A stretch of DNA of 64,000 nucleotides from JADJOM01 sp963817435 (lineage in GTDB: Bacteria; Gemmatimonadota; Gemmatimonadetes; Gemmatimonadales; GWC2-71-9): positions 248,001 to 312,000 of the forward strand of contig CAWFNY010000003.1 of NCBI GenBank assembly GCA_963817435.1, read 5' to 3'. Shown one piece after another: positions 7,434 to 15,775 of the stretch (position 1 is its first letter; every line of letters begins with the position of its first letter). Made by a program: the position numbers and the translations under genes. The notes under the pieces were generated by a model. That model was not told where the DNA came from. It searched no databases and worked only from the letters and a program-made list of their open reading frames with translations.

Positions 7434-8432
7434 ATGACCGAGCAGACCCACTACTCCGACGATCCCGCCCGCGAGCTGCGCCAGCTCGTGGACGCGGGGC
7501 GCTTCCGCGAGGCCCTCGACGCGCATCAGCGCGTCGAGCCGGCCCGGCGGCGGCCGGAGGGGGAACTGCTCGCGGCTACGGCGGCGACGCGGCTCGGGGA
7601 TTTCGGCACCAGCGTCACGCTGGCCGAGTCGGCGCTCGAGCACTTCCGCGCCCGCGCCGATACCGATGGACGGATGCGTGCGATGAACCTGCTCGGCGCG
7701 GTGGCGTTCGAGCAGGGACGACTCGAGGATGCCGAACGCTGCTTCGGGGAAGCCCTGGAACTGGCGCGCCTCGTCGACGACACCCGCATGGCGGCGAATG
7801 CCTCCAACAACCTGGCGTCCGTCGCGCACCTCAGGAACCGTCCCGACCTGGCGCTGAGCCTGTACCGGACCGCGCTGCTGGCCTACCAGCGGCTCGGCGA
7901 TCGCCGGGGAACCGCGCAGACCTACCACAATCTCGGCCTCACCTTCCGGCAGCAGCGCGACTGGATGGACGCCGAAGCCGCCGCGCTGCAGGCGGTCCGT
8001 CATGCCGAGGAGGTTGGTGAGGGGGGACTGATGGCGCTGGCGGTGATGGGTCGGGCCGAGATTCACCTCGACCGGGGTGAACTCGATCTCGCGCGACAGG
8101 AGCTCAGCCGCGCGGAGCGGCTCTGCCGCGAGGCGGATGACGAAGTCGGCCTCGCCGAGGTCGCGCGACTGCGCGCGCTGCTCGCCATCAAGGAAGGAAA
8201 GCATGCCGTCGCGGTGGACCTGGCACTCGCCGCACGGGAGGTTGCCACCAGATACGGAATCCTGCAGTTGCAGGCGGAGTGCGCCAGCGCGGCCGCCCTC
8301 GCGCTGCAGCGGCTCGGCCGGGATGAGGAAGCCGGCGTCTGCCGCCAGGAGGCGACTCGGCTCTTCGCGCGCCTGGGCGCGGAAAAACTGCAGGCGGAGT
8401 TCGAAAGGCTGCTGGGCGAGGATCTGCAGTAG
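7434..8432 (+). CDS. Tetratricopeptide (TPR) repeat protein
   Basis: 332 residues with no signal peptide or membrane segment. Helical pairs recur about every 40 residues from residue 40 on: GRLEDAERCFGEALELARLV, NLASVAHLRNRPDLALSLYRTAL, YHNLGLTFRQQRDWMDAEAAAL and GELDLARQELSRAERLC. These match the TPR pattern with G at position 8, Y/F at 11 and A at 20. TPR proteins are protein-protein scaffolds; no enzymatic domain is fused here. The partner is unknown. It may belong to the transcription unit begun by the lipoprotein at 6762 (57-nt gap holding a small hairpin). Confidence 0.85.
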   Translation: MTEQTHYSDDPARELRQLVDAGRFREALDAHQRVEPARRRPEGELLAATAATRLGDFGTSVTLAESALEHFRARADTDGRMRAMNLLGAVAFEQGRLEDAERCFGEALELARLVDDTRMAANASNNLASVAHLRNRPDLALSLYRTALLAYQRLGDRRGTAQTYHNLGLTFRQQRDWMDAEAAALQAVRHAEEVGEGGLMALAVMGRAEIHLDRGELDLARQELSRAERLCREADDEVGLAEVARLRALLAIKEGKHAVAVDLALAAREVATRYGILQLQAECASAAALALQRLGRDEEAGVCRQEATRLFARLGAEKLQAEFERLLGEDLQ

Positions 8433-8464
8433 CTCGACGAGGGGCAGCCCTCCCGCCTGACTGG

Positions 8465-9100
8465 CTATTCCTTCCAGACGAACATCATCAGGTACCCCAC
8501 CGTCGCCAGGCTCATCGAGGCGACGGTGAACGATTTGTGCGGCGTCCATCCCCCCCGCTTCCCGGCCGCGATACGGTCATCGATGGTGCTGAGGCTCGGC
8601 GCCTTCGCCACACCGTAGATCATCGCGGCGTCGGAGGCCAGCATCAGCGCCGCATGCACCCAGCGGCGAGTCTTGCCGTGCGACACCTTGCTCGCCTCCG
8701 AGAGGTTGAGGAGCCCGGTCACGGTATTCACCGTGAACACACCCGCGAGCAGATAGGCCGATGGTCGGTGAACCTTATCCGCCCAGAGCGGGGCCGCGCT
8801 TCCTTTCTCCAGCTCCTGCTGGCCGGAGAGGTACGAAATCGCGAACAGCGGTAGCGTCGCATAACCGGCATAGCGATGGATGTCGAGCCGGGTGTAGTAG
8901 GCGTCGGAGAGGGTGATCGCGCGAGGCCGGCGAGCAGAATCAGGGATACTGGCGCCGGTGAATCCGCCAGGAGCTGGAGTGGTCATGTCCGCGAGGATGA
9001 CGACCGGCTCCGCCCCCGCGAGCGAGAGCGCCCGGACGTTCTCGAGGGTAGGCGCAAGACTGACCAGCGCCTGCGCCAGCATCAAGGCGGGAAGGCCCAT
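8465..9100 (-). CDS. Four-histidine membrane protein, possible b-type cytochrome (paralogue A)
   Basis: 211 residues. An N-terminal signal or anchor is followed by a segment shared with the gene at 10212 (APTLEN, then PVV). About four membrane helices follow. Histidines sit at equivalent places in both paralogues: LDIHRYAGYATLPLF, DKVHRPSAYLLAGVF, TRRWVHAALMLASD and TPHKSFTVASM. Four helices with four helix-end histidines is how cytochrome b561-type proteins bind two hemes, and that is why I suggest heme binding; no family was identified and the heme is not proven. GGAG lies 6 nt before the ATG. It is the last gene of a run also encoding a Rieske protein. Confidence 0.75.
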   Translation of the reverse strand: MGLPALMLAQALVSLAPTLENVRALSLAGAEPVVILADMTTPAPGGFTGASIPDSARRPRAITLSDAYYTRLDIHRYAGYATLPLFAISYLSGQQELEKGSAAPLWADKVHRPSAYLLAGVFTVNTVTGLLNLSEASKVSHGKTRRWVHAALMLASDAAMIYGVAKAPSLSTIDDRIAAGKRGGWTPHKSFTVASMSLATVGYLMMFVWKE

Positions 9101-9194
9101 CGTGACTCCGGTTCGGTTCGGGGGCTGACCGATTCAGAGTAGCGCGATGGGCCTGTTCCATGGGGTGACGGTCGTCACCCTCCCTGCGTGGATG

Positions 9195-9695
9195 CTACAC
9201 CGCCAGGCGGGCCTCGTCCCAGAGCGCCTGCTGCTTGTCGCTCTCGTACAGCTTGTCGAGGTTCACGATGACGTTCGTGCCGTCCTTGCGGATCGCGAAG
9301 CGGTCCATGTTCCGGGTAGCCCGGCCACTGATGAACGTGCCGTCTGGCTGGTACTTGGACTTGTGCTTCGGGCACTGGAAGCGCTGGTCGCCGTCGAGCC
9401 ACCTGAGCGCAGTGTTCTGGTGGGGACAGGACAGGGCGAAGGCATAGACCGCGGCCTTCCAGCGCACCAGGATGACCTCGTTGTCCCGGTCGATGGTCGC
9501 GCCATCGGCGGCCGGGAGCGGGTAGGTCACCTCGTCGCCGAGCACCCGGAGCGCACGGCCGAGACTGATCGGCATCGCCGCCGCCTCACTCGGCGTGGCG
9601 GAGAGCGCCGCCATCACGGCGCCGAGAGCGAGGGTGGCTTCCTTCAGAAACTGGCGCCGGCCGGGGAGGCCGCAGCCATCGGTGCAGTCACTCAC
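9195..9695 (-). CDS. Rieske [2Fe-2S] protein with twin-arginine signal
   Basis: 166 residues from a GTG at 9695 with AAGGAA 7 nt upstream. The N-terminus carries GRRQFLK followed by a hydrophobic stretch, a twin-arginine export signal, so the folded cluster protein is exported. The cluster ligands are clear: C-P-H in ALSCPHQNTAL and C-P-K-H in FQCPKHKSKY, the CxH...CxxH pattern. The long gap between ligands and the KYQPDGTFISGRATRNMDR segment fit a Rieske domain of electron-transfer chains rather than a ring dioxygenase. Neighbours are three small histidine-bearing membrane proteins, not a classic cytochrome bc1 pair, so it may form an unusual membrane electron-transfer unit. Confidence 0.9.
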   Translation of the reverse strand: MSDCTDGCGLPGRRQFLKEATLALGAVMAALSATPSEAAAMPISLGRALRVLGDEVTYPLPAADGATIDRDNEVILVRWKAAVYAFALSCPHQNTALRWLDGDQRFQCPKHKSKYQPDGTFISGRATRNMDRFAIRKDGTNVIVNLDKLYESDKQQALWDEARLAV

Positions 9696-9707
9696 GAGAA
9701 TTCCTTG

Positions 9708-10208
9708 TCAGCTGACATTCGGAAGGATCGAGCCCGCCAGCACGACGGCAAACCAGAGCACAAGGCTCACCAGCGAGGCGGTCCGCAGACGGCTCCAGCC
9801 GCGGGCGTCGGAGGGATCGCCGGACTCGAGACGCCGCTCGGCCTGCAGCATCACCCAGCCGTTGAACATCAGCAGCCCGACCAGCCCCATCTTGATCCAG
9901 AAGGCGGGGGTGGCGATCAGCGACTCGAGATCCGCCGCGAACATGAGGAGGCCGCTGAGCCCGGTCACCGCCAGGGCGGCGATGACGATCGGGTGGACCG
10001 TCGAGAGTTCCTTCAGGTGCCTCGGGTGTTCGGTCGCCGGCGCGGCCGCGGCCTTGAGAGTGGCGCGGTCCGCCGCGAGGGCAAACCCGCCGGCCGTCAT
10101 TATCCCGCCGAAGTGTCCGAAGGTGACGGCCGACTGCGCCACCTTGCTGCCGTTGTAGAAATCGGCCCAGGGGGCGACGACCGCGGCCATCTGGTGTACG
10201 AGTGACAT
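9708..10208 (-). CDS. Small four-helix membrane protein in the Rieske cluster
   Basis: 166 residues with about four hydrophobic helices. Histidines lie in or next to helices: SLVHQM at the N-terminus, AVTFGHFGGIM in the first long helix and STVHPIVIAALAV in the next. I do not recognise a family. The gene starts 3 nt after the stop of the gene at 10212 and ends 12 nt before the Rieske start, so the three are co-transcribed. The context argues for a role as a membrane partner, perhaps heme-bearing, of the Rieske protein. Confidence 0.7.
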   Translation of the reverse strand: MSLVHQMAAVVAPWADFYNGSKVAQSAVTFGHFGGIMTAGGFALAADRATLKAAAAPATEHPRHLKELSTVHPIVIAALAVTGLSGLLMFAADLESLIATPAFWIKMGLVGLLMFNGWVMLQAERRLESGDPSDARGWSRLRTASLVSLVLWFAVVLAGSILPNVS

Positions 10209-10211
10209 ATG

Positions 10212-10865
10212 TCAGTCCTTCCAGAGAAGCATCATGACGTAACTGCCCAGCGCCAATCCCATTGATGCGATCGCGACATCCCTGTGCGTCCTGGCCCCGG
10301 ATTGCTGGTTTAGCGGCGTTGGCGTCCCCCCGAATCGGTCCTCACGGTGAGGCGCCGTCGCCCCGACCACCACGAATCCGGCGTCCGCGACGATCATCGC
10401 GAGCCCGTGGACCCACCGCCTGGTCCGTCCCTTCGGTTCGGCGCGCTCCGTCCAGAGATTGTAGACGCCGGTCACGGTGTTCACGGCGAACAGCCCGGCG
10501 ACACCCGCGGCCAGCGGGCCGTGGACATCTCTGGCGAACCCACGCGAGGTCGGGTGGTTCCAGATGTAAGTACCGCTAAAGTACTGACCTACGAAGAGCG
10601 GCAATGTGAGATAACTCGCAAGCCGGTGGACTTTCAGACTGGTGTAATACAGATCACTGTATTCGACCGCCTTGCGTCGCCGGCGGACCGAATCGTCCGC
10701 CACCGTGGCGGAATCTCCGAGCACAACGGGCCCCACAGAGGCGAGTGCCGAGGTGTTCTCGAGCGTCGGGGCATAACTCGGCGCAGTGGTGTCCGCCGCG
10801 AGACTTGCGAGGACCGTATCCTGGGGTGCCGAGCACAAGGCGAGGGCGAGTAGAGCGGCGTTCAT
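10212..10865 (-). CDS. Four-histidine membrane protein, possible b-type cytochrome (paralogue B)
   Basis: 217 residues from the ATG at 10865, which has ACAGGAA 5 nt upstream; codons back to 10916 are in frame but unsupported. It is a paralogue of the gene at 8465: both share APTLEN, then YY-T near a KVH/DIH histidine (LKVHRLASYLTLPLF), RDVHGPLAAGVAGLFAVNTVTG, TRRWVHGLAMI and a final His (THRDVAIASMG), and end in LLWKD or FVWKE. About four membrane helices. The conserved histidines suggest heme b ligation by analogy with b561-type proteins. It is the first gene of the four-gene Rieske cluster. Confidence 0.75.
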   Translation of the reverse strand: MNAALLALALCSAPQDTVLASLAADTTAPSYAPTLENTSALASVGPVVLGDSATVADDSVRRRRKAVEYSDLYYTSLKVHRLASYLTLPLFVGQYFSGTYIWNHPTSRGFARDVHGPLAAGVAGLFAVNTVTGVYNLWTERAEPKGRTRRWVHGLAMIVADAGFVVVGATAPHREDRFGGTPTPLNQQSGARTHRDVAIASMGLALGSYVMMLLWKD

Positions 10866-11044
10866 GGGGTTCCTGTCCGGTTGGCGGATCATGCCACCGG
10901 TAGTGTATTCGAGCACGATGAATCGCCGATGAACCGCTGCGGCAATCGCCTGCCTGCCACAACCGCAATCATCGGGCCTCCGCCATTCTCTCGAAAGCGG
11001 TTACGGTGCAGCAGGTTACCACATTCATGCGGGGTTAATGCGCG

Positions 11045-11073
11045 ACGCGCCGAGCCAGAGTGGCTCGGCGCGT
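11045..11073. terminator. Perfect 13-bp hairpin downstream of the ybjQ-like gene
   Basis: ACGCGCCGAGCCA (11045-11057) pairs perfectly with 11061-11073 around a GAG loop. It lies 36 nt beyond the stop of the minus-strand gene at 11109 and upstream of the Rieske cluster, so it would end the upstream transcript. The symmetry allows use on either strand. Confidence 0.6.
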
Positions 11074-11108
11074 GAGTTTGGCGCGGACACTTGGTCCCTT
11101 GGGGACGT

Positions 11109-11444
11109 TCAGGCGCTTTCGATGACCACCGCCGTACCGTAGCAAAGTACTTCCGTCACCCCCGGCATCAGCTCACCGGCATCGTAGCGGACTCCGATCA
11201 CCGCATTGGCCCCCAACTCCTCGGCATGGACCAGCAGGATGCTGAACGCCTCTTCCCTCGCCGCCTCACAGAGACGGGTCAGCATGGTGATGTTACCGCC
11301 GAAGATGGTCTGGAATTTCGCGCCCACGGTGCCGAAGACCGAGCGGGAGCGGACCGTGATGCCGCGTACCACGCCGAGCGACTGCGTGACCTGGTACCCG
11401 TCGAACTGAAACGCCGTCGTGGTGAAGCGGGAGTCGATCGCCAT
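11109..11444 (-). CDS. YbjQ/UPF0145 family protein
   Basis: 111 residues, typical for the family. The characteristic pattern is present: GYQVTQSLGVVRGITVRSRS near the start, the GGNI segment, EAREEAFSILLVHAEELGANAVIGVRYD in the middle and a final strand GTAVVIESA. Members are small beta-rich pentameric proteins sometimes annotated as heavy-metal-binding, without a firm function. GAGGAA lies 6 nt before the ATG, and a TAGATT sequence lies 27-32 nt upstream of the start as a possible -10 element. Confidence 0.9.
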   Translation of the reverse strand: MAIDSRFTTTAFQFDGYQVTQSLGVVRGITVRSRSVFGTVGAKFQTIFGGNITMLTRLCEAAREEAFSILLVHAEELGANAVIGVRYDAGELMPGVTEVLCYGTAVVIESA

Positions 11445-11483
11445 GCCTGTTCCTCGAGGGGGTGGGGTCAGCCGAATCTAATC

Positions 11484-11506
11484 GGGGCGGACCCGGGGTC
11501 CGCCCC
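11484..11506. terminator. GC hairpin downstream of the EF-G-like gene
   Basis: GGGGCGGACC (11484-11493) pairs with GGTCCGCCCC (11497-11506) around CGG, 10 nt beyond the stop of the minus-strand EF-G-like gene. Its stem is nearly the same as those at 23416 and 61410. Confidence 0.6.
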
Positions 11507-11515
11507 TGCCCCGCG

Positions 11516-13582
11516 TCACTCCTCTTCGACCTTTTCGTCCTTCTTGTGCTCCGCGGCGATCTTGGCGGTGACCTCGGGTGGAGCCTCCGCATAGCCGTGC
11601 GGTTCCTGGTGGAACGTGCCGCGGCCGTGAGTGATCGAGTGCAGGGTGGTCGCGTACTTGTACATCTCCGCTTCCGGCACGATCGCCCTGATACGGGTGA
11701 GGCGACCGTCCTGATCGGTGCCGAGAATCTGGCCGCGGCGGGCGGAGAGATCGCCCATCACGTCGCCCATGATGTCCCCGGGCGCCCAGACGGTCACATC
11801 CAGCAGCGGCTCGAGCAGGACCGGACGGGCCTTCGGGGCGACGTTCCTGAAGCCGAGAATCCCAGCCATCTTGAACGACATTTCGTTGGAATCCACGTCG
11901 TGGTAGGAGCCGTCGAAGCACTCGGCCTGGAAGTCCACCAGCGGATAGCCCGCGATCACCCCACGGACCGCCGCTTCCTGGATTCCGCGATCCACGGCCG
12001 GGATGAATTTGTTGGGGATGACGCCTCCCACGATGGCGTCCACGAACTCATAGCCCGCGCCGCGCGGGCGGGGCGCGAGGCGGATCCAGCAGTCGCCGTA
12101 CTGGCCGCGGCCGCCGCTCTGCTTCTTGTGTTTGCCCTGTCCCTCCGCCTTGCCCTTCAGCGTCTCTCGATAGGCCACCTTGGGCCGCACCAGTTCGGCG
12201 TGCACGCCGAACTTCTTCTCCAGTCTGCCCAGCACGATTTCGAAGTGCCGCTCACCCATGCCGTGAATGAGTGTCTGACCCAGTTCGGAGCTGTATTCGA
12301 AGTGGAAGGTCGGATCTTCCTCATGCAGCCGGTGCAGGCCGGCCGCGAGCTTGTCTTCCTCGCCCCGGTTCTTCACCACCACTCCCGCCGTGGCCACCGC
12401 TTCCGGGTAGGGAATCGGCTCCAGATGAATTGCGTGGTCCCTTCGGCAGAAGGTGTCGTTGGTGTGGGTGTTCCGCAGCTTGGCGACGGAACCGATGTCC
12501 CCGGCGCTCAGCTCGAGGACTTCGATGCGCTCTTTCCCCTGCTGCAGGGAGAGGTGATTGAGCTTCTCGGCCACGCCATGTTCCTGGTTCCAGATCTCTT
12601 CGCCGCTCTTCACGGTGCCCCGGTAGAGACGAAACAGCGTCACGTCGCCGACGTGCGGCTCCGAGACCGTCTTGAAGACGTGGCCCAGCAGCGGCGGCCC
12701 GTCGCCGTCGCCATCGCCGGCGGGCACCGGCGCCTCGGCCGGTGACGGCAGCAGGTCCACGATTTCCGTGAGGAGCTGGCGCATCCCATAGGTCAGGGTT
12801 GCGCTGCCGACGAGCATGGGGACGATCTCTCCAGCCAGCACTCCCTTTCTGAGCCCGGCGACGATCTCCGCCCGCGACAATTCCTCCCCTGCGAGGTACT
12901 TCTCGAGGAGGGCGTCGTCGGTCGCGGCGATCGATTCCACCAGCTGCTCATGGTACTTGGCGTGGGTCTCCTTCGCGTCGTCAGGGAGCGGGACGCTGTC
13001 GTACTCGCCGGTCTTGGTGCCCTTGCGGTAGGTGAGCGCCTCGTCGGTCAGCAGGTTGATGATCCCGTGGAAGTCGGCGCCGTTGCCGATCGGAATCTCG
13101 ACCGGCACCACCTTGGGCGAGAGGTGGGTGCGGACATCGTCGAAGACCCGGTCGAAGTTGGCGCGCTCGCGGTCCATCTGCCCGACGAAGAGCAGCCGCG
13201 GCAGATGCAGCCGGTCGCAGATCTCCCACACCTTCTCGGTGCCGACCTCGACGCCGCCGGTGGCGTTGAGCACGACGACAGCGGAGTCCGCGGAGTAGAG
13301 CGCGGCGGTGGCTTCACCGAGAAAATCGAGGAATCCGGGAGCGTCGAGCAGATTGATCTTGGTATCGGCCCACTCGGCGAAGGCCAGGCCGAGGGAGATG
13401 GAGTGCTTGCGTTCGATTTCGTCTGCGGAGTAATCGGTGAGGGTGGTGCCTTCCAGGATGCTGCCGTGCCGCTTGGAGGAGCCTGCGACGAAGGCGAGCG
13501 CGTCAACGAGGGTTGTCTTGCCAGCCGCTCCGTGGCCTACGATTGCCACGTTGCGGATGGCGTTTGAGCCATAGACCCGCAT
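11516..13582 (-). CDS. Elongation factor G-like translational GTPase (EF-G2 type)
   Basis: 688 residues, EF-G length and domain order: GTPase domain, domain II, III, IV and V. The P-loop reads GHGAAGKTT instead of the canonical AHIDAGKTT; G3 is DAPGF and G4 is VGQMDRERA, where NKxD is replaced by GQMD. These replacements are typical of the second EF-G clade found beside true FusA, whose role (accessory translocation, recycling or stress) is not settled. HERHFE-type and SGGRGQYGD segments mark domains III and IV. It ends in a charged tail (KKDEKVEEE). AAGGAGG lies 8 nt before the ATG. It is monocistronic by context. Confidence 0.9.
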   Translation of the reverse strand: MRVYGSNAIRNVAIVGHGAAGKTTLVDALAFVAGSSKRHGSILEGTTLTDYSADEIERKHSISLGLAFAEWADTKINLLDAPGFLDFLGEATAALYSADSAVVVLNATGGVEVGTEKVWEICDRLHLPRLLFVGQMDRERANFDRVFDDVRTHLSPKVVPVEIPIGNGADFHGIINLLTDEALTYRKGTKTGEYDSVPLPDDAKETHAKYHEQLVESIAATDDALLEKYLAGEELSRAEIVAGLRKGVLAGEIVPMLVGSATLTYGMRQLLTEIVDLLPSPAEAPVPAGDGDGDGPPLLGHVFKTVSEPHVGDVTLFRLYRGTVKSGEEIWNQEHGVAEKLNHLSLQQGKERIEVLELSAGDIGSVAKLRNTHTNDTFCRRDHAIHLEPIPYPEAVATAGVVVKNRGEEDKLAAGLHRLHEEDPTFHFEYSSELGQTLIHGMGERHFEIVLGRLEKKFGVHAELVRPKVAYRETLKGKAEGQGKHKKQSGGRGQYGDCWIRLAPRPRGAGYEFVDAIVGGVIPNKFIPAVDRGIQEAAVRGVIAGYPLVDFQAECFDGSYHDVDSNEMSFKMAGILGFRNVAPKARPVLLEPLLDVTVWAPGDIMGDVMGDLSARRGQILGTDQDGRLTRIRAIVPEAEMYKYATTLHSITHGRGTFHQEPHGYAEAPPEVTAKIAAEHKKDEKVEEE

Positions 13583-13813
13583 AGGGCCAACCTCCTTGTA
13601 GGGGTTGGGTTATCATGTGGGCCGGGTGCCGGGGTGTCAAATGTCCGGGCATGAGAAGATGGTGAAAATCGGTTCAGACCTTGACCCTGCGTGCCCGAAA
13701 GGGGATTTTGCTAGGTGCATAGGGCTGTCTCGCCACATCGGACACCCACCGAACGGCCGTGAGTCTTCCTACGGCACCCCAAACCCAACAGGTCATTCAT
13801 CCCGGGAGGGCGA

Positions 13814-15445
13814 TTGCGCCGCCTCCGTATCGGCATTCTGGATCTCGTCACGAAAAGTCCGAACCCCTCCCTCTACGGGCGGGTCATGAATCCGAACCTG
13901 GCGAGCATCATGCCCCAGGCCATCGGGGTATGGTGCCAGCAGGCGGGCCATGATGTGCGCTTCGTCTGCTACACCGGCCTGGAGAACCTGCTCGAGGAGC
14001 TTCCCAGCGACCTCGACCTGCTGTTCATCGGTGCCTTCACCCAGTCGGCGCAGCTCTCGTACGCGCTGAGCGCGCTCTTCCGGAGCCGCGGCGCGGTGAC
14101 GGTCCTCGGCGGTCCGCATGCCCGCTGCTATCCGGAGGACGCGGTCAAGTACTTCGACTACGTCGTCGGGTTCACGGACAAGAAGGTCGTCGACGACATC
14201 CTGACCGACTGCTCCCAGCACCGGCCGCTCGGACAGTTCCTGAGCGCCGCCAACCAGCCCAACGAGATCCCGTCGCTCGAGGAGCGCTGGACCTTCATCC
14301 AGCCGACCCTCGCCAAGGCCCCGACCATCAAGATCGTCCCGATGCTCGGCAGCCTCGGCTGTCCCTACACCTGCAGCTTCTGCATCGATTCGACCGTCGA
14401 CTACCAGCCGTTCAGCTTCCAGCAGCTGCGCGACGACCTCGCGTTCGTGCTGACCAAGTTCAAGAACCCGATCATCGGCTGGCACGACCCGAACTTCGGC
14501 GTCCGGTTCGACGACTACATGGAAGCGATCGAGGCAGTGGTTCCGCCCGGCCGCATGCGGCATATCGCCGAGAGCAGCCTGTCACTGCTTTCCGAGCCGC
14601 ACCTCAAGCGACTCCGCCAGAATGGCTTCCAGGCCATTCTTCCCGGCATCGAGTCGTGGTACGACCTGGGCAACAAGTCGAAGACCAGCCGCACCGGCAT
14701 GGACAAGGTGAGGCAGGTTTCGGATCACGTGAACATGATTCTCCGCTACATCCCCTACATCCAGACCAATTTCGTGGTCGGCATGGATGGCGATTCGGGG
14801 GATGAGCCGTTCGAGCTGACCAAGAAGTTCATCGACCTGTCGCCGGGTGCCTTCCCGGCGTACTCGCTGCTCTCGGCCTTCGGGCGCGCGGCGCCGATGA
14901 ACCTGGACTACCAGCGGGCGGGGCGGCTGCTGCCGTTCCCCTTCCACTTCCTGAACAACAATCACGCGATGAACGTGAAGCCCCTCAACTACACGTGGAA
15001 GAAGTTCTACGACCACGTCGTGGATGTGACGCGCTACTCGTTCTCGTGGAAGGCGATCGCCCGCCGCATTCCGGCGACGCCGACCACCATCCCGAAGTGG
15101 ATGAACGTGATGCGCGCCGTCTCCTCGGAAGGCTTCGGACGGATCAAGTACCACACCACGATCCGCAAGCTGCTCGATACCGACAAGACTGTCCGCGCTT
15201 ATATGGAAGGCGAAACCACGGTGCTGCCGGAGTTCTATCTCAACCGGATCAAGAAGGAACTCGGGTCGCTGTACGAGTGGCTCCCCGAGGGCGGGCTCGA
15301 GCACGATCCGAATGCCTATCTCAAGAGCACCACGGAGAGCACCCCGCTCGTGAAGATGGTGGCGAAGACCACGGCGGGCACCCGGCAGCCGAAGGTCGCG
15401 GAGCCGGTCATGCAGATGGAGGCCGCGCCGCCGCAGCTCGGCTGA
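13814..15445 (+). CDS. B12-binding radical SAM protein
   Basis: 543 residues from a TTG at 13814 with GGGAGGG 4 nt upstream, the only start that keeps the first strand of the fold. Residues 1-150 form a cobalamin-binding-like Rossmann domain (LFIGAFTQSAQL, VTVLGGPHARCYPEDAVKYFDYVVG). The radical SAM core follows with the cluster motif CPYTCSFC (CxxxCxxC), preceded by SLGCP. After about residue 320 come an accessory region and a C-terminal tail rich in Thr, Ala and Pro. Such enzymes cleave S-adenosylmethionine to methylate or rearrange unreactive carbons; the substrate is unknown. A strong hairpin at 15473 follows. Confidence 0.88.
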   Translation: MRRLRIGILDLVTKSPNPSLYGRVMNPNLASIMPQAIGVWCQQAGHDVRFVCYTGLENLLEELPSDLDLLFIGAFTQSAQLSYALSALFRSRGAVTVLGGPHARCYPEDAVKYFDYVVGFTDKKVVDDILTDCSQHRPLGQFLSAANQPNEIPSLEERWTFIQPTLAKAPTIKIVPMLGSLGCPYTCSFCIDSTVDYQPFSFQQLRDDLAFVLTKFKNPIIGWHDPNFGVRFDDYMEAIEAVVPPGRMRHIAESSLSLLSEPHLKRLRQNGFQAILPGIESWYDLGNKSKTSRTGMDKVRQVSDHVNMILRYIPYIQTNFVVGMDGDSGDEPFELTKKFIDLSPGAFPAYSLLSAFGRAAPMNLDYQRAGRLLPFPFHFLNNNHAMNVKPLNYTWKKFYDHVVDVTRYSFSWKAIARRIPATPTTIPKWMNVMRAVSSEGFGRIKYHTTIRKLLDTDKTVRAYMEGETTVLPEFYLNRIKKELGSLYEWLPEGGLEHDPNAYLKSTTESTPLVKMVAKTTAGTRQPKVAEPVMQMEAAPPQLG

Positions 15446-15472
15446 GCCGCGGCGACTGGCGTCGCACGCCAC

Positions 15473-15512
15473 GGGGGAGGGTCGCCGCTCGGCTGAGCGG
15501 TGACCCTCCCCC
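15473..15512 (+). terminator. Rho-independent terminator of the radical SAM gene
   Basis: An 18-bp stem (15473-15490 with 15495-15512, one G-T pair) and a GGCT loop, 27 nt after the stop. It is followed by GATCGTTTCTTCT, a loose T-rich tail. Confidence 0.75.
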
Positions 15513-15586
15513 GATCGTTTCTTCTGCCGCGTTGTCCGCGATCCTTCTCGCGGCGATTGGGTACGTCTGCCTGACTTGGTGCCTGC

Positions 15587-15592
15587 TACCCT
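15587..15592 (+). promoter_or_regulatory. -10 box TACCCT before the 55-aa ORF
   Basis: TACCCT ends 6 nt before the ATG at 15599, the same spacing as other leaderless candidates in this window. Confidence 0.4.
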
Positions 15593-15598
15593 CGGCAC

Positions 15599-15766
15599 AT
15601 GCGTTTCGTGGCCGAACGAATCCGTCCGCTCTACTTCGCCGATCTGGCCGAGACGCTCCGGCGGCTGGTGCTGATCGGGGAGGGAGCCGGCTGGCTTACC
15701 CCCGACGAGGCCCGGCTGCTCCGGCAGCTGGCGTTTCGGGCGGGCGCCAGTGCGAGGGCGGAATGA
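15599..15766 (+). CDS. Small hypothetical protein, 55 residues
   Basis: A short frame beginning MRFVAERIRPLYFADLAE and ending at TGA 15764-15766. It is amphipathic and predicted helical, with the segment WLTPDEARLLRQLAFRAG resembling a small helix-turn-helix or peptide-binding unit but matching no family I know. Support: a leaderless-type TACCCT box directly upstream, a terminator that isolates it from the radical SAM gene, and a stop 10 nt before the convergent aminotransferase stop. It could be spurious. Confidence 0.45.
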   Translation: MRFVAERIRPLYFADLAETLRRLVLIGEGAGWLTPDEARLLRQLAFRAGASARAE

Positions 15767-15775
15767 GCGAGACCT

